Of a stretch of DNA of 64,000 nt, positions 52,123 to 60,498 are shown piece after piece (within the stretch, counting starts at the first letter, position 1; each line of letters starts with the position of its first letter). Position numbers and translations under genes: made by a program. Under the pieces are notes generated by a model. That model was not told the origin of the DNA, searched no databases, and worked only from the letters and a program-made list of their open reading frames with translations. This DNA is from UBA1067 sp050874585 (GTDB taxonomy: Bacteria; Verrucomicrobiota; Kiritimatiellia; RFP12; UBA1067): NCBI GenBank assembly GCA_050874585.1, contig JBNMKZ010000006.1:11261-75260 (forward strand), in the 5' to 3' direction.

Positions 52123-53237
52123 ACGATGTGTTGACGGATCTTGGAATTGTCTCGGCCCTTGGCGTGGGTGTCGAGGAGACGGCCCGCCGAATGGCGATGG
52201 GCGACACCTCTGGCATGAAGCTCCTGAAGGGGGCCTTGCCGGGGAATGACGAGACGGTCTTTGGGTTTGCCGCCCTCCCCGAGGCGGCGTTCGCGGCGGC
52301 ACCGACGCGTGTGGCGGCTCTGATAGATGCCGCCCTTGAACAGCTGAAGCCGGCATTGGAGCGACTTCGCCGCGAGGTTCCGTCCTCCCGAATCGGGGCG
52401 GTGATTGGGACGAGCAATTCGACGATGGAGGAGTTCACGTCGAATCCCGATCGCATCGACATGGCGTATCCGTCGCAGCGGCTCCGCACGGAGTGGGGCG
52501 TTGGCGGTCCGGCCTGGGTCGTGTCCACGGCCTGTTCGTCGAGTGCGAAGGTGTTTGCGTCCGCCCGGCAGCTGATTGCAGACGGCCTTTGCGATGCTGT
52601 CTTGGTTGGCGGCGCGGATGCCTTTACGCGTGTTGTCCTGAACGGCTTCTATTCGCTGGAGGCAATTTCGCCGCGCCTGACGCGTCCGTTGGCGGCCGAT
52701 CGGGACGGCATCAACCTCGGCGAGGGCGCGGCGGTTTTCATCCTGCGGCGCAGGAAGGCGGAATCATCGGATGTCTCGCTTCTCGGTGTTGGCGAGAGTT
52801 CAGATGCCCATCACCTGACGGCACCCGATCCGGAGGGGCGCGGGGCTGAGGCGGCCATGCGCGGGGCCTTGGCGGATGCGCATTTGGCCCCAGAGACGGT
52901 GGACTACATCAACCTGCACGGAACAGGGACGGTCTACAACGATGCCATGGAGTGCGCGGCGGTTCGGCGCGTGTTTGGGGACCGTGTGGCGTGTTCGTCG
53001 ACGAAACCGCTCATCGGCCATACGTTGGGTGCGGCCGGTTCGCTTGAGACGGCACTCTGCTGGATTGCCCTTCGGCAGGGGACGGGGCTTCCGCCGCATA
53101 TGGTGAGTCCGATTGATCGGGAACTCGCGCCGTTTCCGGTTCCGGGAGTTGGGAATCGGTGCGCGGCACGCATTGCCCTCAGTAATTCCTTCGCCTTTGG
53201 CGGTAGTAACGCGAGCGTTCTCATCGGTCGCGTCTGA
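52119..53237 (+). CDS. 3-oxoacyl-ACP synthase (KAS II/FabF-like)
   Basis: 372 residues from ATG 52119. Thiolase-fold condensing enzyme with catalytic Cys139 (STACSSSAK), His267 (LHGTGTVYNDAME) and His301 (IGHTLGAAGSLE). GINLGEGAAVFILRR and NSFAFGGSNASVLIG are also conserved. It is somewhat shorter than FabF (about 410). As the only condensing enzyme in this cluster, it should elongate ACP-bound chains made with the two ACPs. Ketoreductase and a second ketosynthase, usual in APE clusters, are not encoded in the window. Confidence 0.92.
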   Translation: MNDVLTDLGIVSALGVGVEETARRMAMGDTSGMKLLKGALPGNDETVFGFAALPEAAFAAAPTRVAALIDAALEQLKPALERLRREVPSSRIGAVIGTSNSTMEEFTSNPDRIDMAYPSQRLRTEWGVGGPAWVVSTACSSSAKVFASARQLIADGLCDAVLVGGADAFTRVVLNGFYSLEAISPRLTRPLAADRDGINLGEGAAVFILRRRKAESSDVSLLGVGESSDAHHLTAPDPEGRGAEAAMRGALADAHLAPETVDYINLHGTGTVYNDAMECAAVRRVFGDRVACSSTKPLIGHTLGAAGSLETALCWIALRQGTGLPPHMVSPIDRELAPFPVPGVGNRCAARIALSNSFAFGGSNASVLIGRV

Positions 53238-53346
53238 TGTCGTCAGCATGGCAACCGCCGCCGCGATGGTTTGCCGTTCCGATTGGAAGCACACTTCATT
53301 GTACAGCTTTTGTCCGTGCGGGCGTTTGACGGCGTGGCGGGTGCTG

Positions 53347-53355
53347 TGGTAGAAT
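53347..53355 (+). promoter_or_regulatory. Extended -10 promoter, leaderless geometry (lipoprotein)
   Basis: TGGTAGAAT with TAGAAT at 53350-53355, 9 nt before the ATG at 53365. Confidence 0.6.
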
Positions 53356-53364
53356 CTTGGCATC

Positions 53365-53852
53365 ATGAAAAAGAGTATAAGCTTTGTTTTTGCCGCGTTC
53401 GCGGCGGTTTTGCTTTCCTTTGGTCTTGTCGGGTGCGGCCTTTTCCGAGGGGATACGCGTCCAATCGGTCCGGATGGCGAACGGCTCAATCGGATTCCCG
53501 GCGTTCGGACGGTTGAGATTCCGGCGGGTTTTACGGATGCCCAGGTTCTGGATGCCGTTGAGCGGGCGATCGCCGCGACAGTTCCGGGGTGCGCATTGCC
53601 GGACTGTGGTATCCCGAGGGACGCGACCCTGGCAATCGGTGGATTCGGGTCGGCATGACCGTTCGGCGGTATTACTTGTGCGTCTGCTACCGCATTGAGA
53701 ACGGGTCGCTTGTGCCGGATGTTCCGACGTCGACCAATCTGAGGCAGAGCGGCGTGAAGATCCACAAGAAGGTTCCCGGATGGATTAACAGCTTCAATGC
53801 GCTGATTTCACAGCAGCTTTATGGAACGAAGACCGTTCCGATGGCCCGATAG
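53365..53852 (+). pseudogene. Small lipoprotein gene split by a -1 frameshift
   Basis: The first frame starts at 53365 with a lipoprotein signal (LLSFGLVGCG) and runs as VEIPAGFTDAQVLDAVERAIAATVPG, then degenerates and stops at 53658. From about 53585 the -1 frame continues sensibly (RIAGLWYPEGRDPGNRWIRVG, YYLCVCYRIENGSLVPD, VPGWINSFNALISQQLYG) to a TAG at 53852. Joined, the two give a normal protein of about 160 residues typical of small PVC-type lipoproteins with unknown function. The break lies at CCGGGGTGCGC. It may be a true inactivating deletion, programmed frameshifting or an assembly error. It has its own promoter and follows the APE-like cluster. Confidence 0.75.
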
Positions 53853-53957
53853 GGCCGTGGAATCCGCAGAGGAGCGTCCTCAGGCACGATGGGGAACGCT
53901 GGAGTCCCGGCACGGCGTTCCTGGAGGGACGACAGGAGCAAGAGGAAGGTGGGGGGA

Positions 53958-54236
53958 TGCGCAACCCAAGGGGTCTCGCTTGCGCAACCAAAGGGGCCTG
54001 GGATGCGCAACCCGAAGGGTCGAGGTTGCGCAACCTAAAGGGAAAGGACTAAGGTGGTTTGATCAAAGGACTAAGGTGGTTTACTCAAAGCACCTTAGTG
54101 GTTTGTGCAAAGGACTAAGGTGCTTTCCCGTCATCTGGCCTGTCTCCAACCATGTCGATGGGACTCTCCACTTTCTATAATCGTCAAAAACCCCATTTGT
54201 GATGGGCATTTCTGCGACGATTCATGCGCCGCGAGA
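53958..54236. repeat. 22/23-bp-period array with changing units (array 5)
   Basis: TGCGCAACC occurs at 53958, 53981, 54004 and 54027, exactly 23 bp apart. Then AAAGGACTAAGGTGGTTT-like units start at 54043, 54065, 54087 and 54109, exactly 22 bp apart; the third (AAAGCACCTTAGTGGTTT) is the unit in inverted orientation. Unit centres 54029 and 54051 are also 22 apart, so the groups share one register. TGGGCA and TGCGCC centres at 54205 and 54227 fall in the same register. The remaining part of 53853-54441 shows no gene; a lone TATAAT at 54176 lacks the TG extension. Confidence 0.82.
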
Positions 54237-54423
54237 GCGTGCATCCTCTGTGTGCGATTTCCGGATGCCGTGGTCATCCCTTTTCCGGCGGCGCGAACCA
54301 TCCCCATGGTGGTGGTTCGGTACCTCCTTCCTCTTCTTCTTTCCAGTCATTGGCCTTTCCGCTTTTGCTGGCCCATTCGATTTTACAATTTTCCGACTGC
54401 GGGAGGGTGTCCCGTGATGAATA

Positions 54424-54432
54424 TGCTATAAT
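54424..54432 (+). promoter_or_regulatory. Extended -10 promoter, leaderless geometry (topoisomerase B subunit)
   Basis: TGCTATAAT with hexamer 54427-54432, 9 nt before the ATG at 54442. Confidence 0.7.
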
Positions 54433-54441
54433 AGGGAATCT

Positions 54442-56289
54442 ATGGCGAAGAACGACTACAGTGCAGAAAGTATCAAGACCCTCGATCCGGTGACGCACAT
54501 TCGGATGCGCCCGGGTATGTATGTGGGCGAACCCGGTACGGGTGCAATGTACCACGACTGCATCTACATCCTCATGAAGGAGGTCATCGACAACTCGGTC
54601 GACGAGTTCGTGATGGGATGCGGCAAGAAGATTGACGTGACGGTCAACTACGACACGGGGGAGACGAGCGTCCGGGACTACGGGCGCGGCATTCCGCTTG
54701 AGAAGGTGGTGGACTGCGTCAGCCAGATGAATACGGGCGGCAAGTTCGATTCCGACAACTTCCAGTTTTCGGCCGGTATGAACGGTGTCGGTACGAAGGC
54801 CGTGAATGCGCTTTCGGAGTTCTTTGAGGTGCGGTCGTTCCGCAATGGCGAATACTCCGAGGCGCTTTTCAAGGAGGGTCGCCTGCAGTCGAAGCGCCGC
54901 GGCACGTGCAAGACGCGGGAACCGAATGGGACGTTTATCCATTATCGGCCGGATGTGAAGGTGCTCAAGAACTTCAAGGTCCGCGAAGAGCATGTCTTAC
55001 GCCGTATGCGAATGTACTGCTATGTGAATGCGGGGCTGACGATCAACCTGAACGGGCAGTCCATCTGCTCCGAGCACGGGCTTGCCGATCTCATTGCGGA
55101 CGAGGCCCAGTTCGAGAAACTCTATACGCCGTTTCACGTCAAGACGAAGAATCTTGAGATTATCTTTACTCATACGAACCGCTTTGGCGAGGAATACCAC
55201 TCCTTCGTCAACGGGCAGTACACGACGGATGGCGGCACGCATCTGACGGCGTTCAAGGAGGCGTTGACAAAGGCTCTGAATGACTGGGATGCCAAGAAGA
55301 AGTTTGACGGGGACGACATCCGCGACGGTCTTGTGGGGGCCGTGTCCCTGCGCATCATGAATCCGGTCTTCGAAGGGCAGACGAAGATTAAGTTCGTGAT
55401 GAACGACATCCGCGCCGATCTTGTCGCGGAGATGAAGAAGGAAATTGAGGTCGCGCTTCATCGTTCACCTTCGGAGACGGAGAAGCTGATTGCCAAGATC
55501 GAGGAGACGGGCAAGATCCGCTCGCAACTGAACACAATCAAGAAACAGGCGCGGGAACGGTCTCAGGCCGTTCAGGTGCGCGTTCCCCAGCTGAAGGACT
55601 GCAAGAATCACCTGAAGCTCGACAAGATTGACAAGAAAACGGGCAAGCCGGAGGGCGAGGGAACGATGATCTTCCTCACGGAGGGTAAGTCGGCCGGTGG
55701 TACGCTGGGGAATGCCCGGGATGCCATGAATCAGGCTGTCTTCTTCCTGCGCGGCAAGTGCCTGAATACCTGCGGGTTGAACAAGGACGTGCTGTACAAG
55801 AACGAGGAGTTCTTCAACCTCATCAAGACGCTGGACATTGAGGATACGCTTGACCATCTGCGCTATGGGAAGATCATCTTCGCCACCGATGCCGATGTCG
55901 ATGGTCTGCATATTCGGATGCTGCTGACGACGTTCTTCATGCGCTTCTACCGGCAGCTGATTACGGATGGACGGGTCTTCATCCTTGAAACGCCGCTTTT
56001 CCGCGTCCGCAACAAGAAAGAGCAGTACTACTGCTTCTCGGACGAGGAACGCGAGCGGGCAATCAAAGCCTGCGGAAGGGGATGCGAAATCACCCGCTTC
56101 AAGGGCCTTGGCGAACTGAACGCGAAGGAGTTCAAGGACTTCATCGGGCCTGAGATGCGACTCACGCCGGTCACCTGTGCGGATGACGTGGATGTCGAGA
56201 AGACAATCAAGTTCTACATGGGGGCGAATACGCCTGAACGCAAGGACTACATCATGGATTCACTCGTCTGCGACTCAAGCGAGTTCTGA
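54442..56289 (+). CDS. Type IIA DNA topoisomerase subunit B (ParE/GyrB family)
   Basis: 615 residues. The GHKL ATPase domain has RMRPGMYVGEPG, EVIDNSVDEFVMG, DYGRGIP and AGMNGVGTKAVNALS. The transducer has HSFVNGQYTTDGGTHL. The TOPRIM domain has FLTEGKSAGGTLGNARD near residue 413, RGKCLNTCG and ATDADVDGLHIRMLL. The C-terminal part is RFKGLGELNAKEF. The TOPRIM Glu-Gly is followed by Lys where GyrB and ParE normally have Asp (EGDSAGG); the catalytic Glu and the Asp-x-Asp are intact. Bacteroidota/Chlamydiota-type ParE resembles it most. No A subunit is next to it. Leaderless promoter geometry. Confidence 0.92.
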   Translation: MAKNDYSAESIKTLDPVTHIRMRPGMYVGEPGTGAMYHDCIYILMKEVIDNSVDEFVMGCGKKIDVTVNYDTGETSVRDYGRGIPLEKVVDCVSQMNTGGKFDSDNFQFSAGMNGVGTKAVNALSEFFEVRSFRNGEYSEALFKEGRLQSKRRGTCKTREPNGTFIHYRPDVKVLKNFKVREEHVLRRMRMYCYVNAGLTINLNGQSICSEHGLADLIADEAQFEKLYTPFHVKTKNLEIIFTHTNRFGEEYHSFVNGQYTTDGGTHLTAFKEALTKALNDWDAKKKFDGDDIRDGLVGAVSLRIMNPVFEGQTKIKFVMNDIRADLVAEMKKEIEVALHRSPSETEKLIAKIEETGKIRSQLNTIKKQARERSQAVQVRVPQLKDCKNHLKLDKIDKKTGKPEGEGTMIFLTEGKSAGGTLGNARDAMNQAVFFLRGKCLNTCGLNKDVLYKNEEFFNLIKTLDIEDTLDHLRYGKIIFATDADVDGLHIRMLLTTFFMRFYRQLITDGRVFILETPLFRVRNKKEQYYCFSDEERERAIKACGRGCEITRFKGLGELNAKEFKDFIGPEMRLTPVTCADDVDVEKTIKFYMGANTPERKDYIMDSLVCDSSEF

Positions 56290-56323
56290 CGGGAACCCCT
56301 ATAAAGAGAGGAGAAGAAAGCAA

Positions 56324-58768
56324 ATGGAGAACGTCAAAAAGCTCGGGCGGATAGTCGTTGCCAGTCTCGCCCTTTGCGGAATGGGACTGCTGGACGGTCG
56401 GGCGGCGGTCGTCGAGTGCGACCTGTCTGGCGTTTGGCGTCTCTCGAACGCGACGAATGACGAGCAGACCTGCATCATCGACGTGCCGGGCGGTGTGCAT
56501 ACGGCTCTTCTGAAGTCCGGGCTGATGAAGAATCCCTTTTGGGGGAGGAACGAGCTTGAGACGCAGTGGGTGGCGAAGGAGGATTGGGTCATCGAGCGCA
56601 AGTTCATCGTGACCCCCGACCTGTTGTCCCACGCGTCCGTCATTCTCCGTCTTGAGGACTGCGACACATTTTGCACGGTTTACGTTAACGGGCAGAGGGT
56701 TGGGGTGACAAGCGACCGCTTCTGCCGCTGGGACTTTGATGTCAAGCCCTACCTGAAGGCTGGGCGGAATGTCATTCGCGGTGTCTTTGCGAGCGCTTGG
56801 CGCGTTGCGGACGAGAAGGCGAAGACTCAGGTCGGCAAGTGTCATATGTCCAATGTGCCGTGGTGCAAGAACCAGGCGCTGATTCGCAAGCCGGCCTGCC
56901 ATGCCGGGTGGGACTGGGGGCTTGCACAGATGATTACGGGCTTCTGCGGACCGGTGAAGCTGATTGCGTCCGACAACGACCGCATCGACTATGTTTACAC
57001 GACCCAGAAATGGAAGGACGACCTCTCCCACTGCACACTGGAAGTCGTGGCGGATATGGAGGACGGTACGCAGGAGAGGCGAACGATTGAGATTGAGAAC
57101 CCGCCGCTCTGGTGGCCCAATGGGGCGGGCGAGCAGCGGTTCTACACCTACACGGTGGAGATTCGCGGCCAGAAGGTGACGCGTTCCATCGGACTCCGCA
57201 AGCTGGAGGTCGTGACGAAGGACGGCGCAATGACCTTTCGAGTGAATAACCGTGACCTGTTCATGAAGGGGGCGAATTGGATTCCCTGTTCGGCCTTTGA
57301 GAACGAGCAGACCGAGGCGCGGTATCGCGATCTGCTGGAAAGCGCGGCGGCGGCCAACATGAACATGATTCGCGTCTGGGGCGGCGGGCAGTACGAGCGT
57401 GACGAGTTCTACAATCTCTGCGACCGGCTCGGCTTGCTGATTTGGCATGACCAGATGTTCTCCTGCGCAATCTACCCCGGTGACGACGCGTTCCTCGCGG
57501 ATGTGGAGCGGGAGTACGCCCACCAGTTCCGCCGCTTGCGCGACCATGCGTCAATCGCCCTCTGGTGCGGTGACAACGAGTGCGTCGGCGCACTTTCGTG
57601 GTTTGGCGATTCACCTGATGTCGTGGAAGTGAACAGGCGCAATCTCGAAAAGCGTCAGGCCCTGACGGCGGCCGCCGTCGTTCGATACGATCCGACGCGG
57701 ACATTCTGGCCGAGCTCGCCCTGTGCGGGTCCGGGGGACTATTCGGACGCGTGGCACGACGACTCCAAGGGCGATATGCACAACTGGACCGTGTGGCATG
57801 AGAACAAGAGTTTCGACAACTACTACCTGTATCGGCCGCGCTTCTGCAGTGAGTTCGGCTATCAGAGTTTCCCGTCGCGCGAGGTCGCCGAGACATTCTG
57901 CCGCCCCGAGGACGTGAATCCGGCGGCACCCGACTTTGCGTGGCATCAGAAGAATCCTGGGGGAAATGCGCGCATCGTGGAGACGATGACGCGCTATTTC
58001 CGTACGCCCAAGGATGTGGATGCCGTCCTCTACCTCTCACAGGTTCAGCAGGCGATGGCCATCAAGACGGCGGTCGAGGGCTGGCGGGCGCAGCGCCCCC
58101 GGTGTATGGGTACGCTCTTCTGGCAACTGAATGACAATTGGCCGGTCGCCAGCTGGAGTTCAATCGAGTACGGCGGGAAATGGAAGCCCCTGCAGTATCA
58201 GGCGCGGCGGTTCTTCGCGCCATTGGCGGTCGTTGGCGTGCCTGGGGCGAATGGTGGCGTCAAGGTGGTTGCAATCAGCGATCTCAACGAGAAGGTCGCG
58301 GCAACGGTTACGGTGGAGTACTGGGATTTCTCGGGCAAGGTTCTGGAAACGCGGAAGGTCGCGGCGGAAATCGCCCCTGACTCCGTTCGGGCGGTTGGGG
58401 AGTACCCTGTGCGCGAGAACGCCTTTCTCGTCATGACGCTGGAGTCGCCGAAGGGCGGGCGTTTTGTGAACGACTGGTTCTTCGGACCCTACAAGAACTA
58501 TGATTTGGACGCGGCGAAGATAGCGGCGACGATTGAGCCGAGCGACAATCCGTCTGAGTTCGCGGTCACCCTGACGACGGATCGTCCGGCCTTTTTCGTC
58601 TGGATGAACGCCCGTGGCATTCGAGGCGAATTTACCGACAACTCACTGACCCTGCTCCCCGGGCACCCCCGGCACCTGCGTTTCCGGGCGAAGGAGGGCG
58701 TTGAAATCGAGTCCTTCCGCCGCGCATTCAGCGTGACAAGTCTTCGGGAATCATACGCAAATCCCTGA
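56324..58768 (+). CDS. Secreted GH2 beta-mannosidase
   Basis: 814 residues from ATG 56324 (GAGAGGAGAAG upstream), with a signal peptide ending near LLDGRAAV. The order is a jelly-roll domain (LSGVWRLSNATNDEQ), Ig-like domains and a TIM barrel with FMKGANWIPCSAFENEQTEA and IRVWGGGQYE. Acid/base is Glu419 (WCGDNE) and nucleophile Glu510 (FCSEFGYQSFPS), followed by FWQLNDNWPVASWSS, all typical of beta-mannosidases. It removes terminal beta-mannose from mannans or N-glycans. It follows the topoisomerase gene by 34 nt and probably shares its promoter, an unusual pairing. Confidence 0.92.
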   Translation: MENVKKLGRIVVASLALCGMGLLDGRAAVVECDLSGVWRLSNATNDEQTCIIDVPGGVHTALLKSGLMKNPFWGRNELETQWVAKEDWVIERKFIVTPDLLSHASVILRLEDCDTFCTVYVNGQRVGVTSDRFCRWDFDVKPYLKAGRNVIRGVFASAWRVADEKAKTQVGKCHMSNVPWCKNQALIRKPACHAGWDWGLAQMITGFCGPVKLIASDNDRIDYVYTTQKWKDDLSHCTLEVVADMEDGTQERRTIEIENPPLWWPNGAGEQRFYTYTVEIRGQKVTRSIGLRKLEVVTKDGAMTFRVNNRDLFMKGANWIPCSAFENEQTEARYRDLLESAAAANMNMIRVWGGGQYERDEFYNLCDRLGLLIWHDQMFSCAIYPGDDAFLADVEREYAHQFRRLRDHASIALWCGDNECVGALSWFGDSPDVVEVNRRNLEKRQALTAAAVVRYDPTRTFWPSSPCAGPGDYSDAWHDDSKGDMHNWTVWHENKSFDNYYLYRPRFCSEFGYQSFPSREVAETFCRPEDVNPAAPDFAWHQKNPGGNARIVETMTRYFRTPKDVDAVLYLSQVQQAMAIKTAVEGWRAQRPRCMGTLFWQLNDNWPVASWSSIEYGGKWKPLQYQARRFFAPLAVVGVPGANGGVKVVAISDLNEKVAATVTVEYWDFSGKVLETRKVAAEIAPDSVRAVGEYPVRENAFLVMTLESPKGGRFVNDWFFGPYKNYDLDAAKIAATIEPSDNPSEFAVTLTTDRPAFFVWMNARGIRGEFTDNSLTLLPGHPRHLRFRAKEGVEIESFRRAFSVTSLRESYANP

Positions 58769-58824
58769 TTTCGCACAGAAAGGCGGAAAATCTCATCTTC
58801 CCGGTTGAACGGGAATGAAAAAAA

Positions 58825-58833
58825 TGGTATACT
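58825..58833 (+). promoter_or_regulatory. Extended -10 promoter of tRNA cluster
   Basis: TGGTATACT with TATACT at 58828-58833, 21 nt before the first tRNA. Confidence 0.65.
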
Positions 58834-58854
58834 TTCCGCCGTTCGTTTGGAAAA

Positions 58855-58928
58855 GCGGGCGTAGCTCAATGGCAGAGCTCCAGCCTTCCAAGCTGGCTAC
58901 GAGGGTTCGATTCCCTTCGCCCGCTCCA
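58855..58928 (+). tRNA. tRNA-Gly (TCC)
   Basis: The acceptor arms GCGGGCG and CGCCCGC pair fully. The anticodon stem CCAGC/GCTGG encloses loop CTTCCAA with anticodon TCC. GGTTCGATTC forms the T-loop. Discriminator T and an encoded CCA end the gene. Confidence 0.96.
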
Positions 58929-58933
58929 ATCGC

Positions 58934-59019
58934 GCCAGAGTGGCGTAATGGCAGCCGCAGCAGACTCAAAATCTGCCGTACGCAAGTACGTGAGGGTTCG
59001 AGTCCCTCCTCTGGCACCA
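58934..59019 (+). tRNA. tRNA-Leu (CAA)
   Basis: The acceptor arms GCCAGAG and CTCTGGC pair fully. The anticodon stem GCAGA/TCTGC encloses loop CTCAAAA with anticodon CAA. A long variable arm (CGTACGCAAGTACG) marks a class II tRNA. CCA is encoded. It starts 5 nt after tRNA-Gly. Confidence 0.94.
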
Positions 59020-59041
59020 GTCCGAACGAGCGAGGCGACTT

Positions 59042-59131
59042 GGAGGGGTGTCCGAGTGGTCGATGGTGCAACCTTGGAAAGGTTGTGTGGGCGCAAGTCC
59101 ACCGGGGGTTCGAATCCCCCCCCCTCCGCCA
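59042..59131 (+). tRNA. tRNA-Ser (GGA)
   Basis: The acceptor arms GGAGGGG and CCCCTCC pair. The anticodon stem CAACC/GGTTG encloses loop TTGGAAA with anticodon GGA. A long variable arm (around GTGGGCGCAAGTCCAC) fits serine. Discriminator G and CCA are encoded. Confidence 0.94.
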
Positions 59132-59165
59132 AGTCGCAATGGGAGAGTTCTCGCGGCGTTATTTA

Positions 59166-59174
59166 TGGTATAAT
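59166..59174 (+). promoter_or_regulatory. Extended -10 promoter of the DUF1080 operon
   Basis: TGGTATAAT, hexamer 59169-59174. The chosen ATG 59210 is 35 nt downstream with AAAGGA before it. Confidence 0.75.
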
Positions 59175-59209
59175 TGTGCCAATGCAAAGGCAGAAGAAAG
59201 GATAGTGCG

Positions 59210-60406
59210 ATGAAGGAACAGCTGAAGATAGGTTTGGCGGTTGTGATGGGTGTCTGCGGGGGCGGGCTTCTTGCGGATCCGTTCGGTGCGCCGCCGGATG
59301 CGCGGCATGCGTGGGCTGTGCACGACGACAATCGTCCCGGTGTGAAGAAGATTACGGCGTTGCCGGGGGCTGTCCCGTCTGATGCGAAGGTTCTCTTTGA
59401 CGGTTCGGCTGAGTCCATCGAAAGAAACTGGTGCGATGCGAGCGGCAAGCCGACGCGGTGGACGATAGACGAGCAGGGGGAGCTTATTTCCGTCCGTGGC
59501 GCGGGCTACATCTTCACGAAGGACAAGTTCGCCGATTTTCAGCTGCATGTCGAATGGGCCTCGCCGAAGAAGGTCGAGGGCATGAACCAGGGGCGCGGCA
59601 ATTCGGGCGTCTTCCTGATGGGCAATTACGAGATTCAGGTGCTTGATTCGTACGAGACGGATCCGGACGCGCCCGGTGGCAACAAGAATCCGAACTATTC
59701 GGATGGTCAGGCTGGGGCGGTTTACGGACAGAATCCGCCGCTGGTGAATCCCTGCCGTGCGCCGGGTGAGTTCAATTCCTACGACATCATCTTCCACGCG
59801 CCGATCCTTGATGCGCAGGGCGGCGTCGTGCGCCCCGCGACGGTCACGGTGCTCTTCAATGGTGTTGTCGTTCAGGATCATTGGCTGTTTGACGGTCCGA
59901 CGGGCTGGCGCAACCGTGCGACCTATGCGCGGACGACGGCGGATACGGGGCTGAAGCGCGAAGAGAAGATGCCGATTGCCTTTCAGGACCATGGCAATCC
60001 CGTGCACTATCGCAATGTCTGGATTCGCGAACTGCCGCGTCCGGAGGATAACGTGACGCACGGCACCTACTATGCGAAGGAGGACAAGGTGATGGAGCTG
60101 CGCCGCGCAACGGCGGACAAGCTGGATGCCGAGTTCGACGCGAAGTGGGGACAGGAGAAACTCGGGCGCAAGATGGTCGAGGCGTGGCGCGTGACCAGTT
60201 ATGCGGCCACGCCCGAACGACTGGCCCGCGTCCAGAAACTTGAGGCGGACTATCTTGCGGCCGTCAAGGACATGACGCGTCGCGATGAAGTCAATGCATT
60301 GGGCATTGACCACTGGAATCTCAGCTTCTACTACAACGGTCTCTTGAGTGCCGGCGTTATTACGGAGGACAACGCCGTGCTGAAGAAACTGCGGGAACTC
60401 AAGTGA
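59210..60406 (+). CDS. Secreted DUF1080 (3-keto-disaccharide hydrolase-like) protein
   Basis: 398 residues from ATG 59210; an upstream in-frame ATG lies too close to the promoter and lacks a binding site. Signal peptide ending near GGGLLADP. The beta-sandwich domain (about 60-290) shows the family pattern: LFDGSAESIERNWC, GELISVRGAGYIFTKDKFADFQLHVEWA, GRGNSGVFLMGNYEIQVLDS, and FHAPILDAQG. Members act on 3-keto-glycosides or bind glycans; they are frequent in PVC bacteria. The last 90 residues are helical. A hairpin (60418-60447) follows the stop, without a T-run. Confidence 0.85.
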   Translation: MKEQLKIGLAVVMGVCGGGLLADPFGAPPDARHAWAVHDDNRPGVKKITALPGAVPSDAKVLFDGSAESIERNWCDASGKPTRWTIDEQGELISVRGAGYIFTKDKFADFQLHVEWASPKKVEGMNQGRGNSGVFLMGNYEIQVLDSYETDPDAPGGNKNPNYSDGQAGAVYGQNPPLVNPCRAPGEFNSYDIIFHAPILDAQGGVVRPATVTVLFNGVVVQDHWLFDGPTGWRNRATYARTTADTGLKREEKMPIAFQDHGNPVHYRNVWIRELPRPEDNVTHGTYYAKEDKVMELRRATADKLDAEFDAKWGQEKLGRKMVEAWRVTSYAATPERLARVQKLEADYLAAVKDMTRRDEVNALGIDHWNLSFYYNGLLSAGVITEDNAVLKKLRELK

Positions 60407-60498
60407 CGGAACTGCCGCGCCCTATCAAGGTTCGGCCTTACAGGGCGTGAGTCCCCCGTGGTGCGCGGCGGATGAGCGAAAAGTCAAGGAGACGAGTC

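Noticed and set aside
54176..54181. TATAAT as a promoter
   Set aside because: It lacks the TG extension and T-run seen at all other promoters, and no gene starts within 200 bp.
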